From: Falsihalocynthiibacter arcticus
Lineage (GTDB): Bacteria > Pseudomonadota > Alphaproteobacteria > Rhodobacterales > Rhodobacteraceae
DNA: 64,000 nucleotides
Reading direction: 5' to 3'
Assembly (NCBI RefSeq): GCF_000812665.2
Contig: NZ_CP014327.1
Location: forward strand, 2,633,501-2,697,500
The notes under the pieces were generated by a model. It searched no databases. It was not told the DNA's origin and worked only from the letters and a program-made list of their open reading frames with translations. Positions 26,562-34,299 of this stretch are shown here, piece after piece. Each line of letters begins with the position of its first letter. Positions within the stretch are counted from its first letter, which is position 1. The translations under genes were made by a program, and so were the position numbers.

Positions 26562-27263
26562 CTAGGAGTCTGGAGTAAAGGCCGATGCGCGCAAAAGGAC
26601 GCGGCGCACGTCAATCAAATGCGCTTGCATCCGTCGACGACACAATTCCGCATCCCGTGCGGCGAGCGCATCTAGAATGAGGCGGTGATGTTTTAGCGCC
26701 GTGTCCTGAGAATCGCCAAACAATCCCGTAAGCGCGCCCATGCGTTCAAAAATTGGCGAAAACATTTGGGACCAAAGCCCGTCAACGATCCGCACCAGCG
26801 GTTCGATGCGGGTGGCCTCCGCGAGGGTGATATGAAAGGCGCGATCCGCGTCACGATGCGTTTCTTTGCCGTGGGCGCTTGCCATGGCACTGATGCTCGC
26901 CTCGATTGCCATCAAATGGTTTGCGTCGATGGAGGTCGCAGCCCTTGCTGCGATCTCGCCTTCGATGAGTTCCCGCGCATCCAATAGTTCCAACGGGCCC
27001 GCCCCAAGGTCATCTCCAGTTAAGGCCCCCGCCTTGGTCACATAGATACCAGATCCCGTGCGGATATTCACTTGTCCTGCAATTTCCAGCGCAATCATCG
27101 CTTCTCGCAGGGTAGAGCGAGCGACGTTAAGGCGCGTGGCGAGCTCTCTTTCCGGTGGCAATCGGGTTCCAGGTTTTAGACCCTCATCAATGATGATTTT
27201 GGTGATTTGGTCGGCCACTTGGCGATAAAGCCGAAATCCGGGTTCGTGAAAACGCTGGGTCAA
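26562..27263 (-). CDS. GntR-family transcriptional regulator (FadR/FCD type)
   Basis: 233 residues. Winged HTH: YRQVADQITKIIIDEGLKPG, PPERELATRLNVARSTLREA, wing IRTGSGIYV. FCD domain with ELIEGEIAARAA, DRAFHITLAEAT and a final His-containing helix (KHHRLILDALAARD). Divergent from a TRAP operon starting at 27555, with a perfect inverted repeat in between. The likely ligand is a hexuronate or its breakdown product, as for GntR proteins beside uronate TRAP genes (inference). Confidence 0.9.
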   Translation of the reverse strand: MTQRFHEPGFRLYRQVADQITKIIIDEGLKPGTRLPPERELATRLNVARSTLREAMIALEIAGQVNIRTGSGIYVTKAGALTGDDLGAGPLELLDARELIEGEIAARAATSIDANHLMAIEASISAMASAHGKETHRDADRAFHITLAEATRIEPLVRIVDGLWSQMFSPIFERMGALTGLFGDSQDTALKHHRLILDALAARDAELCRRRMQAHLIDVRRVLLRASAFTPDS

Positions 27264-27374
27264 AAGGGCCTCCTAGCCGAGTTGTCTGGGTATATTATGC
27301 CAGTGCGCGGGGAAACAAAAGGCAATTATTCAGAATTGGTCTTGCCGAAAGAGCAAAAATCGGGTCAAGTTCGT

Positions 27375-27393
27375 TAATTGGACGGGCCAATTA
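27375..27393. promoter_or_regulatory. Candidate GntR operator, TAATTGG-N5-CCAATTA
   Basis: Perfect 7-bp inverted repeat with a 5-base spacer, midway between the divergent GntR gene (start 27263) and dctP (27555). A second, shorter palindrome GGTCGGACC lies at 27462-27470. Either could be the operator; FadR-type sites often have a short GT-N3-AC core, which the second site resembles. Confidence 0.5.
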
Positions 27394-27554
27394 GGGGGAA
27401 TCAAATATATTTTGACTAGATGACGCTGTTTCGCTTGCAACAGGTGCCGAATGTTTTGATCGGTCGGACCAGTCGCAACCGTTACGCATTGTCATTCGTC
27501 ACCCCAATTGGGAAGGACCCAGTAAGCCAAAAACCACTCTAGGGAGGAGTTACT

Positions 27555-28517
27555 ATGAATAAGATACTTAGACTTAGCCTTGCCGCAGCATTGCTGGCAG
27601 GAACCGCTCAGGCACAAGAATTACGTGGCTGGAATACACACGTGCCAGATTACCCAGTCTCTATCGCGCTTGATCGTTTTGTTGAATTGGTTGAGGAGCG
27701 CACCGAGGGCCGCGTTCAAATGCAGAACTACCATGGCGCAACGCTGGGCGAGGGCGAATTTGCAACCGAGCAATTGCAATTTGGCGCGCTTGACTATGGT
27801 GCATTTTCGACGGCTCCAATGGTTAACACAGTCAAAGAGCTTGGCGTCACGTCACTGCCATACGTTTTCAAAGACCCAGAGCATCAGTACCGCGTGCTTG
27901 AAGGTCCAATCGGCGACGATATCGCAGCGGCCATGGCGGAAGCCAACATGGTGCCCCTGTCTTGGTTCGCCTCTGGTTCGCGCAGCTTCTATGCAAATGA
28001 GCCACTGAACTCGGTTGAGGATATCGCGGGCAAGAAATTCCGCGTGCAAAACAGCGACATCAATGTTGCCATGGTTGAAGCACTAGGCGCGAACGCGACG
28101 CCGTTGCCGTTTGGTGAAGTCTATACATCGATCCAGTCCGGAGTTGTGGATGGGGCCGAAAACAACTGGCCGAGCTATGAATCCACTGGGCATTTTGAAG
28201 TTGCGCCTTACTATATCATCGACAATCACACGATTGTTCCTGAAGGCATCATCTTTGCCAAAACGACTTGGGACAAGTTCTCGGAAGCCGATCAGGCCAT
28301 CATCGCCGAAGCTGCGCAAGAAGCTGCGATTTACCAGCGCGAGCTTTGGGCGGCCCGTGAAGCAAAATCGCGTGAAATCGTCGAAGCTGGCGGAGCGACC
28401 ATTGTTGAAGGCATTGATACTACGACCTTCTCCGCCAAAATGGGACCAGTATATGAGCAGTTCGCGAGTGATCCAATCGTAGCCGATTTGCTACTGCGCA
28501 TCCAGAACACAGAGTAA
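27555..28517 (+). CDS. dctP: TRAP transporter substrate-binding protein (DctP), uronate-like
   Basis: Periplasmic binding protein, 320 residues; signal peptide MNKILRLSLAAALLAGTAQA-QE. The DctP-specific region GKKFRVQNSDINVAMVEALG has the conserved ligand Arg, followed by TPLPFGEVYTSIQSGVVDG and AENNWPSYESTGHFEVA, a pattern common in TRAP binding proteins for sugar acids such as hexuronates. GGGAGGAG ribosome site. First gene of dctPQM, followed by a strong hairpin. Confidence 0.93.
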   Translation: MNKILRLSLAAALLAGTAQAQELRGWNTHVPDYPVSIALDRFVELVEERTEGRVQMQNYHGATLGEGEFATEQLQFGALDYGAFSTAPMVNTVKELGVTSLPYVFKDPEHQYRVLEGPIGDDIAAAMAEANMVPLSWFASGSRSFYANEPLNSVEDIAGKKFRVQNSDINVAMVEALGANATPLPFGEVYTSIQSGVVDGAENNWPSYESTGHFEVAPYYIIDNHTIVPEGIIFAKTTWDKFSEADQAIIAEAAQEAAIYQRELWAAREAKSREIVEAGGATIVEGIDTTTFSAKMGPVYEQFASDPIVADLLLRIQNTE

Positions 28518-28526
28518 CTCAAATAT

Positions 28527-28550
28527 GGGGCGCTGCATAAGTAGCGCCCC
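28527..28550 (+). terminator. Hairpin with T-run between dctP and dctQ
   Basis: GGGGCGCT/AGCGCCCC, a perfect 8-bp GC-rich stem with an 8-base loop, followed by TTTTAATT. It has the form of an intrinsic terminator 9 bases after the dctP stop; as dctQ follows at once, partial read-through (attenuation) is the likely function. Confidence 0.72.
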
Positions 28551-28577
28551 TTTTAATTGAACGTAGGAAATTGCTTC

Positions 28578-29087
28578 ATGTATTGGAAAGCCGTTGACCA
28601 TATTGCCCGTGCCGTGGTTGGCATCAGTTCGGTAGCGCTGGTGTTGCTCGTGGTGTTCACGGGCTGGCAAGTCTGGGGGCGATATGTCCTGAACGACACG
28701 CCGACGTGGACCGAAAAGGCGGCCTTGTTGCTGGTCTTGATTGTGTGTCTGCCGATGGCCGCTGTGGGGCTTCGCGAGAACTTCCATCTGGGCATTGACT
28801 ACCTTACCGATTATTTAGGACCAAAAGCGCGCCGTATTTTAAAGACAGCGAACACCGTCGTCCTCGGCTTTTTTGGCGTTGCGATGATGGTTGAATCTTG
28901 GCCGCTGGTCGTTGGCACTTGGGGGCGTGATATTCCGCTTTTGGGTCTGCCGCAGGGGTTGCAATATGCGCCTTTGATCCTCACGGGGGGCTTGATTGTC
29001 CTGTTCATGGTTGAGCGCGTTTGGTTCCTATGGATGGGCGACGAGATGGATCCGCCGCTGGATGTTTCGCGATTGGGAGATATCTAG
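28578..29087 (+). CDS. dctQ: TRAP transporter small permease (DctQ)
   Basis: 169 residues from the ATG at 28578 with TAGGA upstream; the TTG at 28557 lies in the hairpin T-run. Four helices; family residues include WTEKAALLLVLIVCLPMAAV with Glu in helix 2 and FHLGIDYL. Ends one base before dctM. Confidence 0.87.
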   Translation: MYWKAVDHIARAVVGISSVALVLLVVFTGWQVWGRYVLNDTPTWTEKAALLLVLIVCLPMAAVGLRENFHLGIDYLTDYLGPKARRILKTANTVVLGFFGVAMMVESWPLVVGTWGRDIPLLGLPQGLQYAPLILTGGLIVLFMVERVWFLWMGDEMDPPLDVSRLGDI

Positions 29088-29088
29088 G

Positions 29089-30372
29089 ATGGGTCTTACA
29101 ATTCTTCTTATGGTCTTTGTCATCACAGTGATCGCAGGGATTCCCATTGCTTTTGCTTTGGGTATCGCCGCGCTGGCAACCGCAACTTATCAGGGTATTC
29201 CCGAGTTGATCGTCTTTCAGCGCATCGTCGCAGGGATCAACGTCTTTTCCCTGCTCGCAATTCCTTTCTTTATTTTCGCAGGCGAGATCATGATGCGCGG
29301 CGGGATCGCAATCCGACTGGTCCGCGCGGCAGAGACTGTCGTAGGGCAGGTGCGCGGCGGCCTCGGTGTTGTCAACGTGCTCACGTCGATGCTTTTCGGC
29401 GGTATTTCTGGCTCGGCTGTGGCCGACACCTCGGCGCTTGGATCGGTCATGATACCGATGATGCGCGAACGGGGCTATGACGATGACTATACGGTCAACG
29501 TTACAGTCACTTCGTCGATCGCAGGCGTTCTGATCCCGCCAAGCCATAATATGATCCTCTATGCGCTGGCCGCGGGTGGCGGTATTTCGATCACCTCTCT
29601 GTTCATTGCTGGCGTTATCCCTGGCATCATTTTGTGTCTTTGCTTGTCCGTCGCGGCCTATGTGATCGCGGTTCGTCGGGGTTATCCAACGGGCGTCTTC
29701 CCCGGCTGGCGCGCCGTTGTGTTTGCGATGGGAGCGGCGCTTCCCGGATTTATGACGGCCGTTATTATCATCGGTGGCGTGGTTTCCGGCATTTTCACCG
29801 TGACGGAAAGCGCGGCAATTGGCGTGATCTATGCGCTTTTTGTTACCGTGTTTTTCTATCGTTCCCTGTCCTGGCAGGACTTTCGCGACAGCGTAACGCA
29901 GGCCATTCGCACAACGGCAATGGTGATGATCCTTGTCGGTACGGCCCAATCGTTCAGTTATTTCATCACGCTGTATCAGGTGCCATCCGCCATTCTTGCG
30001 GGTATGCAGACGCTGTCGGAAAACAAGATCGTTCTACTGTTGTTGATAAACTTGTCGCTGCTTGTACTGGGTATGTTCATGGATATGGGCGCGCTGATCT
30101 TGATTTGCACGCCGATCTTTTTACCCGTCGCCAAGGCGCTTGGGGTTGATCCGGTACAATTCGGGATGATCTTGATGATGAACCTTGGCCTTGGACTTAC
30201 GACACCACCGGTGGGGCCTTGCCTGTTTGTCGGCTGCTCGATTGCGAAGGTGAAGATCGAAAGTGTCATCGGAACAATCTGGCCGTTCTATCTAGCGATT
30301 TTCGCAGCACTCATGCTCACCACGTTTGTGCCAATCATCAGCCTCGGCCTGCCACGCTTAATGGGCTACTGA
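29089..30372 (+). CDS. dctM: TRAP transporter large permease (DctM)
   Basis: 427 residues from the ATG at 29089, directly after the dctQ stop; reading from 28996 would overlap dctQ heavily. About 12 helices; DctM markers GGISGSAVADTSALGSVMIP near residue 100 and LGLTTPPVGPCLFV near 370. Sodium-coupled translocation of the DctP ligand. Ends in front of a strong terminator. Confidence 0.94.
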   Translation: MGLTILLMVFVITVIAGIPIAFALGIAALATATYQGIPELIVFQRIVAGINVFSLLAIPFFIFAGEIMMRGGIAIRLVRAAETVVGQVRGGLGVVNVLTSMLFGGISGSAVADTSALGSVMIPMMRERGYDDDYTVNVTVTSSIAGVLIPPSHNMILYALAAGGGISITSLFIAGVIPGIILCLCLSVAAYVIAVRRGYPTGVFPGWRAVVFAMGAALPGFMTAVIIIGGVVSGIFTVTESAAIGVIYALFVTVFFYRSLSWQDFRDSVTQAIRTTAMVMILVGTAQSFSYFITLYQVPSAILAGMQTLSENKIVLLLLINLSLLVLGMFMDMGALILICTPIFLPVAKALGVDPVQFGMILMMNLGLGLTTPPVGPCLFVGCSIAKVKIESVIGTIWPFYLAIFAALMLTTFVPIISLGLPRLMGY

Positions 30373-30378
30373 CCAAGT

Positions 30379-30416
30379 TTGGCGAGATAAGGCACGCTTG
30401 TTCCTTACCTCGCCAA
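30379..30416 (+). terminator. Intrinsic terminator after the second TRAP operon
   Basis: Outer stem TTGGCGAG/CTCGCCAA (8 bp, perfect) continues, after one mismatch, into TAAGG/CCTTA around a 10-base loop, followed by a CTTTT tract at 30421. Placed 6 bases after dctM. Confidence 0.75.
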
Positions 30417-30507
30417 CGATCTTTTCGCGCGCATGTGAAACTTTAGCTCAGACTTAGTCTGCTCGTTGCCCTTGCAAGAATCTTTCAACTCAGACACAGT
30501 GTATTCA

Positions 30508-30515
30508 TGTATACA
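30508..30515. promoter_or_regulatory. Possible operator TGTATACA upstream of the Gfo/Idh-tct operon
   Basis: 8-base palindrome TGTATACA inside CATGTATACAAC, with a partial copy (GTGTATTC) just before it, 120 bases upstream of the first dehydrogenase gene. GntR/LacI-type sites often have this core. No regulator gene is adjacent, so the call is weak. Confidence 0.3.
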
Positions 30516-30635
30516 ACAGAGTGACTAAGTAGAGGCGGTTGAAGATAGTGCAGTATTCCGACCCATCTTATCCTGCCCGCCAAGGCGCTCGCACCAATGT
30601 GCGCCTGCACAAAACCGTCAAGGAGACGCTACAAA

Positions 30636-31673
30636 ATGGCTAACCAACCCATTCGACTGGCCGTCATCGGCCTTGGTATGGCTTCAAAGCCGCATCTGGC
30701 CGCCCTGCGCCAACTTGCGCCAAACGTCGAAGTGGCTGGCGTGTTTGCCCGCGACGAAGAACGGAGAAACGCGGTCGCAGAACAAGGCGGTTGGCGGGCG
30801 TATGATAGTTTGCAAGCCATTTGTGAGGACGCGACTGTCGACGGAGCAATCGTGATAACTCCTCCAAATGCACGGGCGGATATCGTGGCGGCTCTGGCCA
30901 AGGCTGGCAAACATGTCTTGATGGAAAAGCCTGTTGAGCGGGATTTGTCGCGCGCCGTTTCTCTTGTTGAAACCTGCGAAGCGGCGGGGGTGCAGCTTGG
31001 GATTGTTTTGCAGCATCGGTTTCGTGCGGGGGCGGAGGCGCTTCGCGGCCTTGTTGACGGCGGCACTCTTGGCAAAATCAATATGGTGCGCGTGACGGTG
31101 CCTTGGTGGCGCGACCAATCTTATTACGATCAGGCTGGGCGGGGAACCTATGCGACGGATGGCGGCGGAGTTTTAATTACCCAAGCCATTCATATGCTGG
31201 ATTTAATGTTAAGCCTTACAGGGCCAGTGTCCAAAGTCTCCGCGCTTATTGGCACAACATCTCTCCATGACATGGAAGGCGAGGATTTCGCAAACGCGGG
31301 GTTGGTTTTTGCGAATGGTGCGATTGGTTCTGTCATGGCCACAACAGCGAGCTATCCTGGAGGGGCGGAAACCTTGGAATTGGATGCGGACAAGGCAGGC
31401 CTGCGCTTAGCTGCGGGCGAGTTGGTGATTAACTGGCGCGATGGCCGCACCGAAACCATCGGCGAAATTACCGGAACGGGCGGCGGTAGCGACCCGATGG
31501 ATTTCCCCTGCGACTGGCACCGTGACTTGATCGCAGATTTTGCCATGAGCCTGCGAGATGGGCGTGCGCCGCGCATAACCGGACGGGCCGCTTTAGAGGT
31601 TCACAGATTAATCGACGCGATTGAACGGTCGGCGCGATCAGGTCAACTCACCGCTGTGCAGGTGGCGTCATGA
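30636..31673 (+). CDS. Gfo/Idh/MocA-family oxidoreductase
   Basis: NAD(P)-dependent sugar or polyol dehydrogenase-like protein, about 345 residues from the ATG at 30636 (AAGGAG upstream; 30597 is too early). Rossmann start IRLAVIGLGMASKPHLAAL, catalytic Lys in MEKPVERD (about residue 98), and the C-terminal substrate domain with LITQAIHMLDLMLSLTG holding the conserved Asp/His-type residues. First gene of an operon with another family member and a tripartite tricarboxylate-type transporter; overlaps the next gene by 4 bases. Confidence 0.88.
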   Translation: MANQPIRLAVIGLGMASKPHLAALRQLAPNVEVAGVFARDEERRNAVAEQGGWRAYDSLQAICEDATVDGAIVITPPNARADIVAALAKAGKHVLMEKPVERDLSRAVSLVETCEAAGVQLGIVLQHRFRAGAEALRGLVDGGTLGKINMVRVTVPWWRDQSYYDQAGRGTYATDGGGVLITQAIHMLDLMLSLTGPVSKVSALIGTTSLHDMEGEDFANAGLVFANGAIGSVMATTASYPGGAETLELDADKAGLRLAAGELVINWRDGRTETIGEITGTGGGSDPMDFPCDWHRDLIADFAMSLRDGRAPRITGRAALEVHRLIDAIERSARSGQLTAVQVAS

Positions 31674-32695
31674 CGTTAAAATTTGCAGCATTTGGTTTGG
31701 ATCACCGGCACATTTACGGGATGTCGCAGGGCATGATCGATGCGGGTTGTACATTTGCCGCCTACTGGACCGAAGGCGAGCCGCAACCCTTGGCCGGATT
31801 TACCAAACGGTTCCCCGATGTTGCGCGTGTGACGAATATTGATGAAATCCTGAACGATGAAACCATTCAACTGGTCTTGATTGCAGCGGCACCCAAAGAT
31901 CGCGCCCGCCTGTCAATTGAAGCCATGCGGCATGGCAAGGACGTGATGTTGGACAAGCCAGGGTGCCTCACGCCAAAGGAATTGGTCGCCATTGAAGCGA
32001 CAATCAAAGCGACGGGGCGTATTTGGTCGATCAACTTTTCGGAGCGGTTTGAGGTGCCTGCGGTCACGCTTTGCGATCAATTACTGGCCGAAAGGCGGAT
32101 TGGCGAGGTTGTGCATATCATGGCCGTCGGCCCGCACCGATTGAATGCCCAGATGCGGCCAGACTGGTTTTGGGTACCATCAGAATATGGCGGCATTCTG
32201 GGCGATATCGGCGCGCATCAGATTGACCAGTTCCTCCATTTCTCGGGTGCGGAAACGGCGGAAATTACCCGTTCAACCGTCGGAAATATGAACACACCCG
32301 CGCATCCAAAATTTCAGGATTTTGGCGAAATGAACCTGAGTGCTGGTCGGGTGCAAGGCTATGTCCGGCTTGACTGGTTTACCCCTGATGCGGCCCCCAA
32401 TTGGGGCGACGGTCGTGTAACGATCGTTGGCACTGAGGGCTACATTGAACTGCGGAAATATATGGATATCGGCGGACAAGCGGGAGGAGATCATGTGTTT
32501 TTGGTCAACGGGACGGAATGCACACGGTTTGATGCGTCAAACGCAGGAACGCCGTATTTTGCGCATCTGCGCCACGATATCGAAAATCGAACCGAAACGG
32601 CCTGCCCACAGAGGCACACACTAACCGTAATGAGGCTGGCAATGGAGGCCCAGAACCAAGCCATTCGGCTCGGCACACTGGCAGACAGGCATTGA
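31670..32695 (+). CDS. Gfo/Idh/MocA-family oxidoreductase, second copy
   Basis: 341 residues. The nucleotide-binding start is atypical (FAAFGLDHRHIYGMSQGMID rather than a Gly-x-Gly loop), the EKP motif is LDKPGCL, and the substrate domain has ILGDIGAHQIDQFLHFSG. It is only distantly similar to the preceding dehydrogenase, so the two probably catalyse different steps, or form a pair as in inositol/deoxysugar pathways. The altered glycine loop leaves cofactor binding less certain. Its ATG overlaps the previous stop (ATGA). Confidence 0.85.
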   Translation: MTLKFAAFGLDHRHIYGMSQGMIDAGCTFAAYWTEGEPQPLAGFTKRFPDVARVTNIDEILNDETIQLVLIAAAPKDRARLSIEAMRHGKDVMLDKPGCLTPKELVAIEATIKATGRIWSINFSERFEVPAVTLCDQLLAERRIGEVVHIMAVGPHRLNAQMRPDWFWVPSEYGGILGDIGAHQIDQFLHFSGAETAEITRSTVGNMNTPAHPKFQDFGEMNLSAGRVQGYVRLDWFTPDAAPNWGDGRVTIVGTEGYIELRKYMDIGGQAGGDHVFLVNGTECTRFDASNAGTPYFAHLRHDIENRTETACPQRHTLTVMRLAMEAQNQAIRLGTLADRH

Positions 32696-32724
32696 ACCTA
32701 AAAACGAACCAACTGGAGGAAACT

Positions 32725-33720
32725 ATGAGATTTAAACATTATTTAGCAGCCGGAGCGACAGTTGTAGCGACGGCAATTGCGGCCCCTGCGATGGCAGAAT
32801 GGCCTGAAAAACCGATCCAACTTATCGTGCCATGGGGTGCGGGTGGTGCCACCGATCAGGTGACCCGCATCGTGGCGGCGGAACTCGAAGATGCGCTTGG
32901 GCAAAACGTCGTGGTTGTCAATCAAGAAGGCGCGTCTGGCTCAATCGGCTCAAAAGCGGCATGGGATGCGCCACACGACGGGTACACATGGACCGCAGGC
33001 GCGGCAAAAGACCTCGGGACTTATGCGGTGACAGGGAAAATGGATACCTCGATCAAAGATTGGGACCTTTACCTAAACTCAGCATTGGCAAGCGTGATTT
33101 CGGTGCCTGCTAACTCCGAGATCAATGATCTTGCGGGCTTTCTGGCGGCTTTGAAGGCTGGCGGTCTTAAGGTTGGCACCTCGGGTGTGAATTCCGCTGG
33201 GCACTCGTCGATTGAAGCCCTGTCCAACGCGGTTGGTGGGGCCTACATCCACGCGATCTATGATGGTGGCGCGACGGCAGTTCAGTCCACAGTCGCGGGT
33301 GAAACCGACGTCACAACCCAACTTATCTCCGAGCAAATCGACATGCTGCGGGCGGGTGTGCTCAAACCCATTGCGATTATCTCCGACAGCGACGTTGAAG
33401 TCACAGGGGCGGGCGTGATCCCATCGGTTTTGTCCGAATTGCCCGACCTCGCCGTTGCTCCGATTTACTTCGGTATTTTCATCCCTGGTGATGTTCCTGA
33501 CGAAGTGACCGCCAAAATGGAAGCTGCTTGGAGCGATGTTATGGCAAACTCCTCGGCCCTTGCGGAATACACCGATGGGCGTGGATCAATCATGACCGTG
33601 TTCTCGGGCGATGAGGCCCAAGCCAAGGTTTGGCCTTCGATCCAGTCCAATGCTTGGCTGCTGCATGACGGGGGGCAATCGACTATCAGCCCTGACGAAC
33701 TTGACATCCCGCGCCCCTAA
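32725..33720 (+). CDS. tctC: Tripartite tricarboxylate transporter binding protein (TctC family)
   Basis: Periplasmic binding protein, 331 residues from the ATG at 32725 (GGAGGAAACT upstream). Signal peptide with cut at AAPAMA-EW. TctC/Bug-fold markers: WPEKPIQLIVPWGAGGATDQ and ANSEINDLAGFLAALKA (ligand-domain hinge). In this organism type the system imports various carboxylates; neighbouring sugar-type dehydrogenases suggest a sugar acid (inference). Followed by a hairpin and then the small and large permease genes. Confidence 0.9.
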   Translation: MRFKHYLAAGATVVATAIAAPAMAEWPEKPIQLIVPWGAGGATDQVTRIVAAELEDALGQNVVVVNQEGASGSIGSKAAWDAPHDGYTWTAGAAKDLGTYAVTGKMDTSIKDWDLYLNSALASVISVPANSEINDLAGFLAALKAGGLKVGTSGVNSAGHSSIEALSNAVGGAYIHAIYDGGATAVQSTVAGETDVTTQLISEQIDMLRAGVLKPIAIISDSDVEVTGAGVIPSVLSELPDLAVAPIYFGIFIPGDVPDEVTAKMEAAWSDVMANSSALAEYTDGRGSIMTVFSGDEAQAKVWPSIQSNAWLLHDGGQSTISPDELDIPRP

Positions 33721-33737
33721 TCCCGCGCGTAAACTCT

Positions 33738-33764
33738 GCCGGACCGTCCTATTTTCGGTCCGGC
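33738..33764 (+). terminator. Hairpin between tctC and tctB
   Basis: Perfect 9-bp stem GCCGGACCG/CGGTCCGGC with a 9-base loop, 18 bases after tctC. No T-run; probably an attenuator or 3'-end protector of the binding-protein message. Confidence 0.62.
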
Positions 33765-33783
33765 ACTTAAGGAAGGTCATGAC

Positions 33784-34292
33784 ATGAACAATAGCAGTCT
33801 GGATCGGATTTCCGGCGTCTTTTTTACCCTGCTTGGTGCGTTGGTTTTCGCAGGCGCTTGGGCAATGCCTCGGTTTGAGGCACAGGGCGCTCCAATTTAT
33901 CAAGCCCCGGTTTCACCCCCGCTCTCTTGGGAATTGGCTTAAGTATCTGTGGCTTGTTCCTTGTATTTAGGCCAGCAGGAAAGGCCGCAGAGGACTTCGG
34001 ATTTTGGAGCGATGTTTTCGGGAATTCCGCCAATCGCAAGCGCGCCCTCGCGGCGTTTGTCCTGACGCTTGGCTACGGCGCGGTGTTGTTTGGAAATATG
34101 CCCTATGTGCCCGCGACTTTCTTGTTCATATTTGCCTTCGTTGCGGTGTTTGAAACATGGCTAAAACCCGAAGACGCGACCAAGAAAACGCCGATATGGC
34201 GCGTCCTCACGATCGCGGCCGTCCTTGGTCTGATCGTGAGTTTTGGCACCCACATAATATTCCAGAAGCTCTTTCTCGTGCAGCTTCCTTGA
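33784..34292 (+). pseudogene. tctB: Tripartite tricarboxylate transporter small permease TctB, frameshifted
   Basis: From the ATG at 33784 the frame gives MNNSSLDRISGVFFTLLGAL and reaches IYQAP before running out of frame to a stop at 33942. The next frame resumes as GFTPALLGIGLSICGLFLVF and continues with three more helices to 34292. Joining the frames yields a normal TctB of about 168 residues with four helices. The break is at 33903-33911, where one base is missing from a C/G run (CCCCGG). It could be a real loss, which would disable the transporter, or a sequencing error; tctC and tctA are intact, which favours error or a very recent mutation. Confidence 0.8.
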
Positions 34293-34299
34293 GGTCATA

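Noticed and set aside
33784-34292. Programmed ribosomal frameshift in tctB
   Set aside because: The site has no slippery heptamer of known type and no obvious downstream stimulator, and TctB elsewhere is a single frame. A mutation or sequencing error is simpler.
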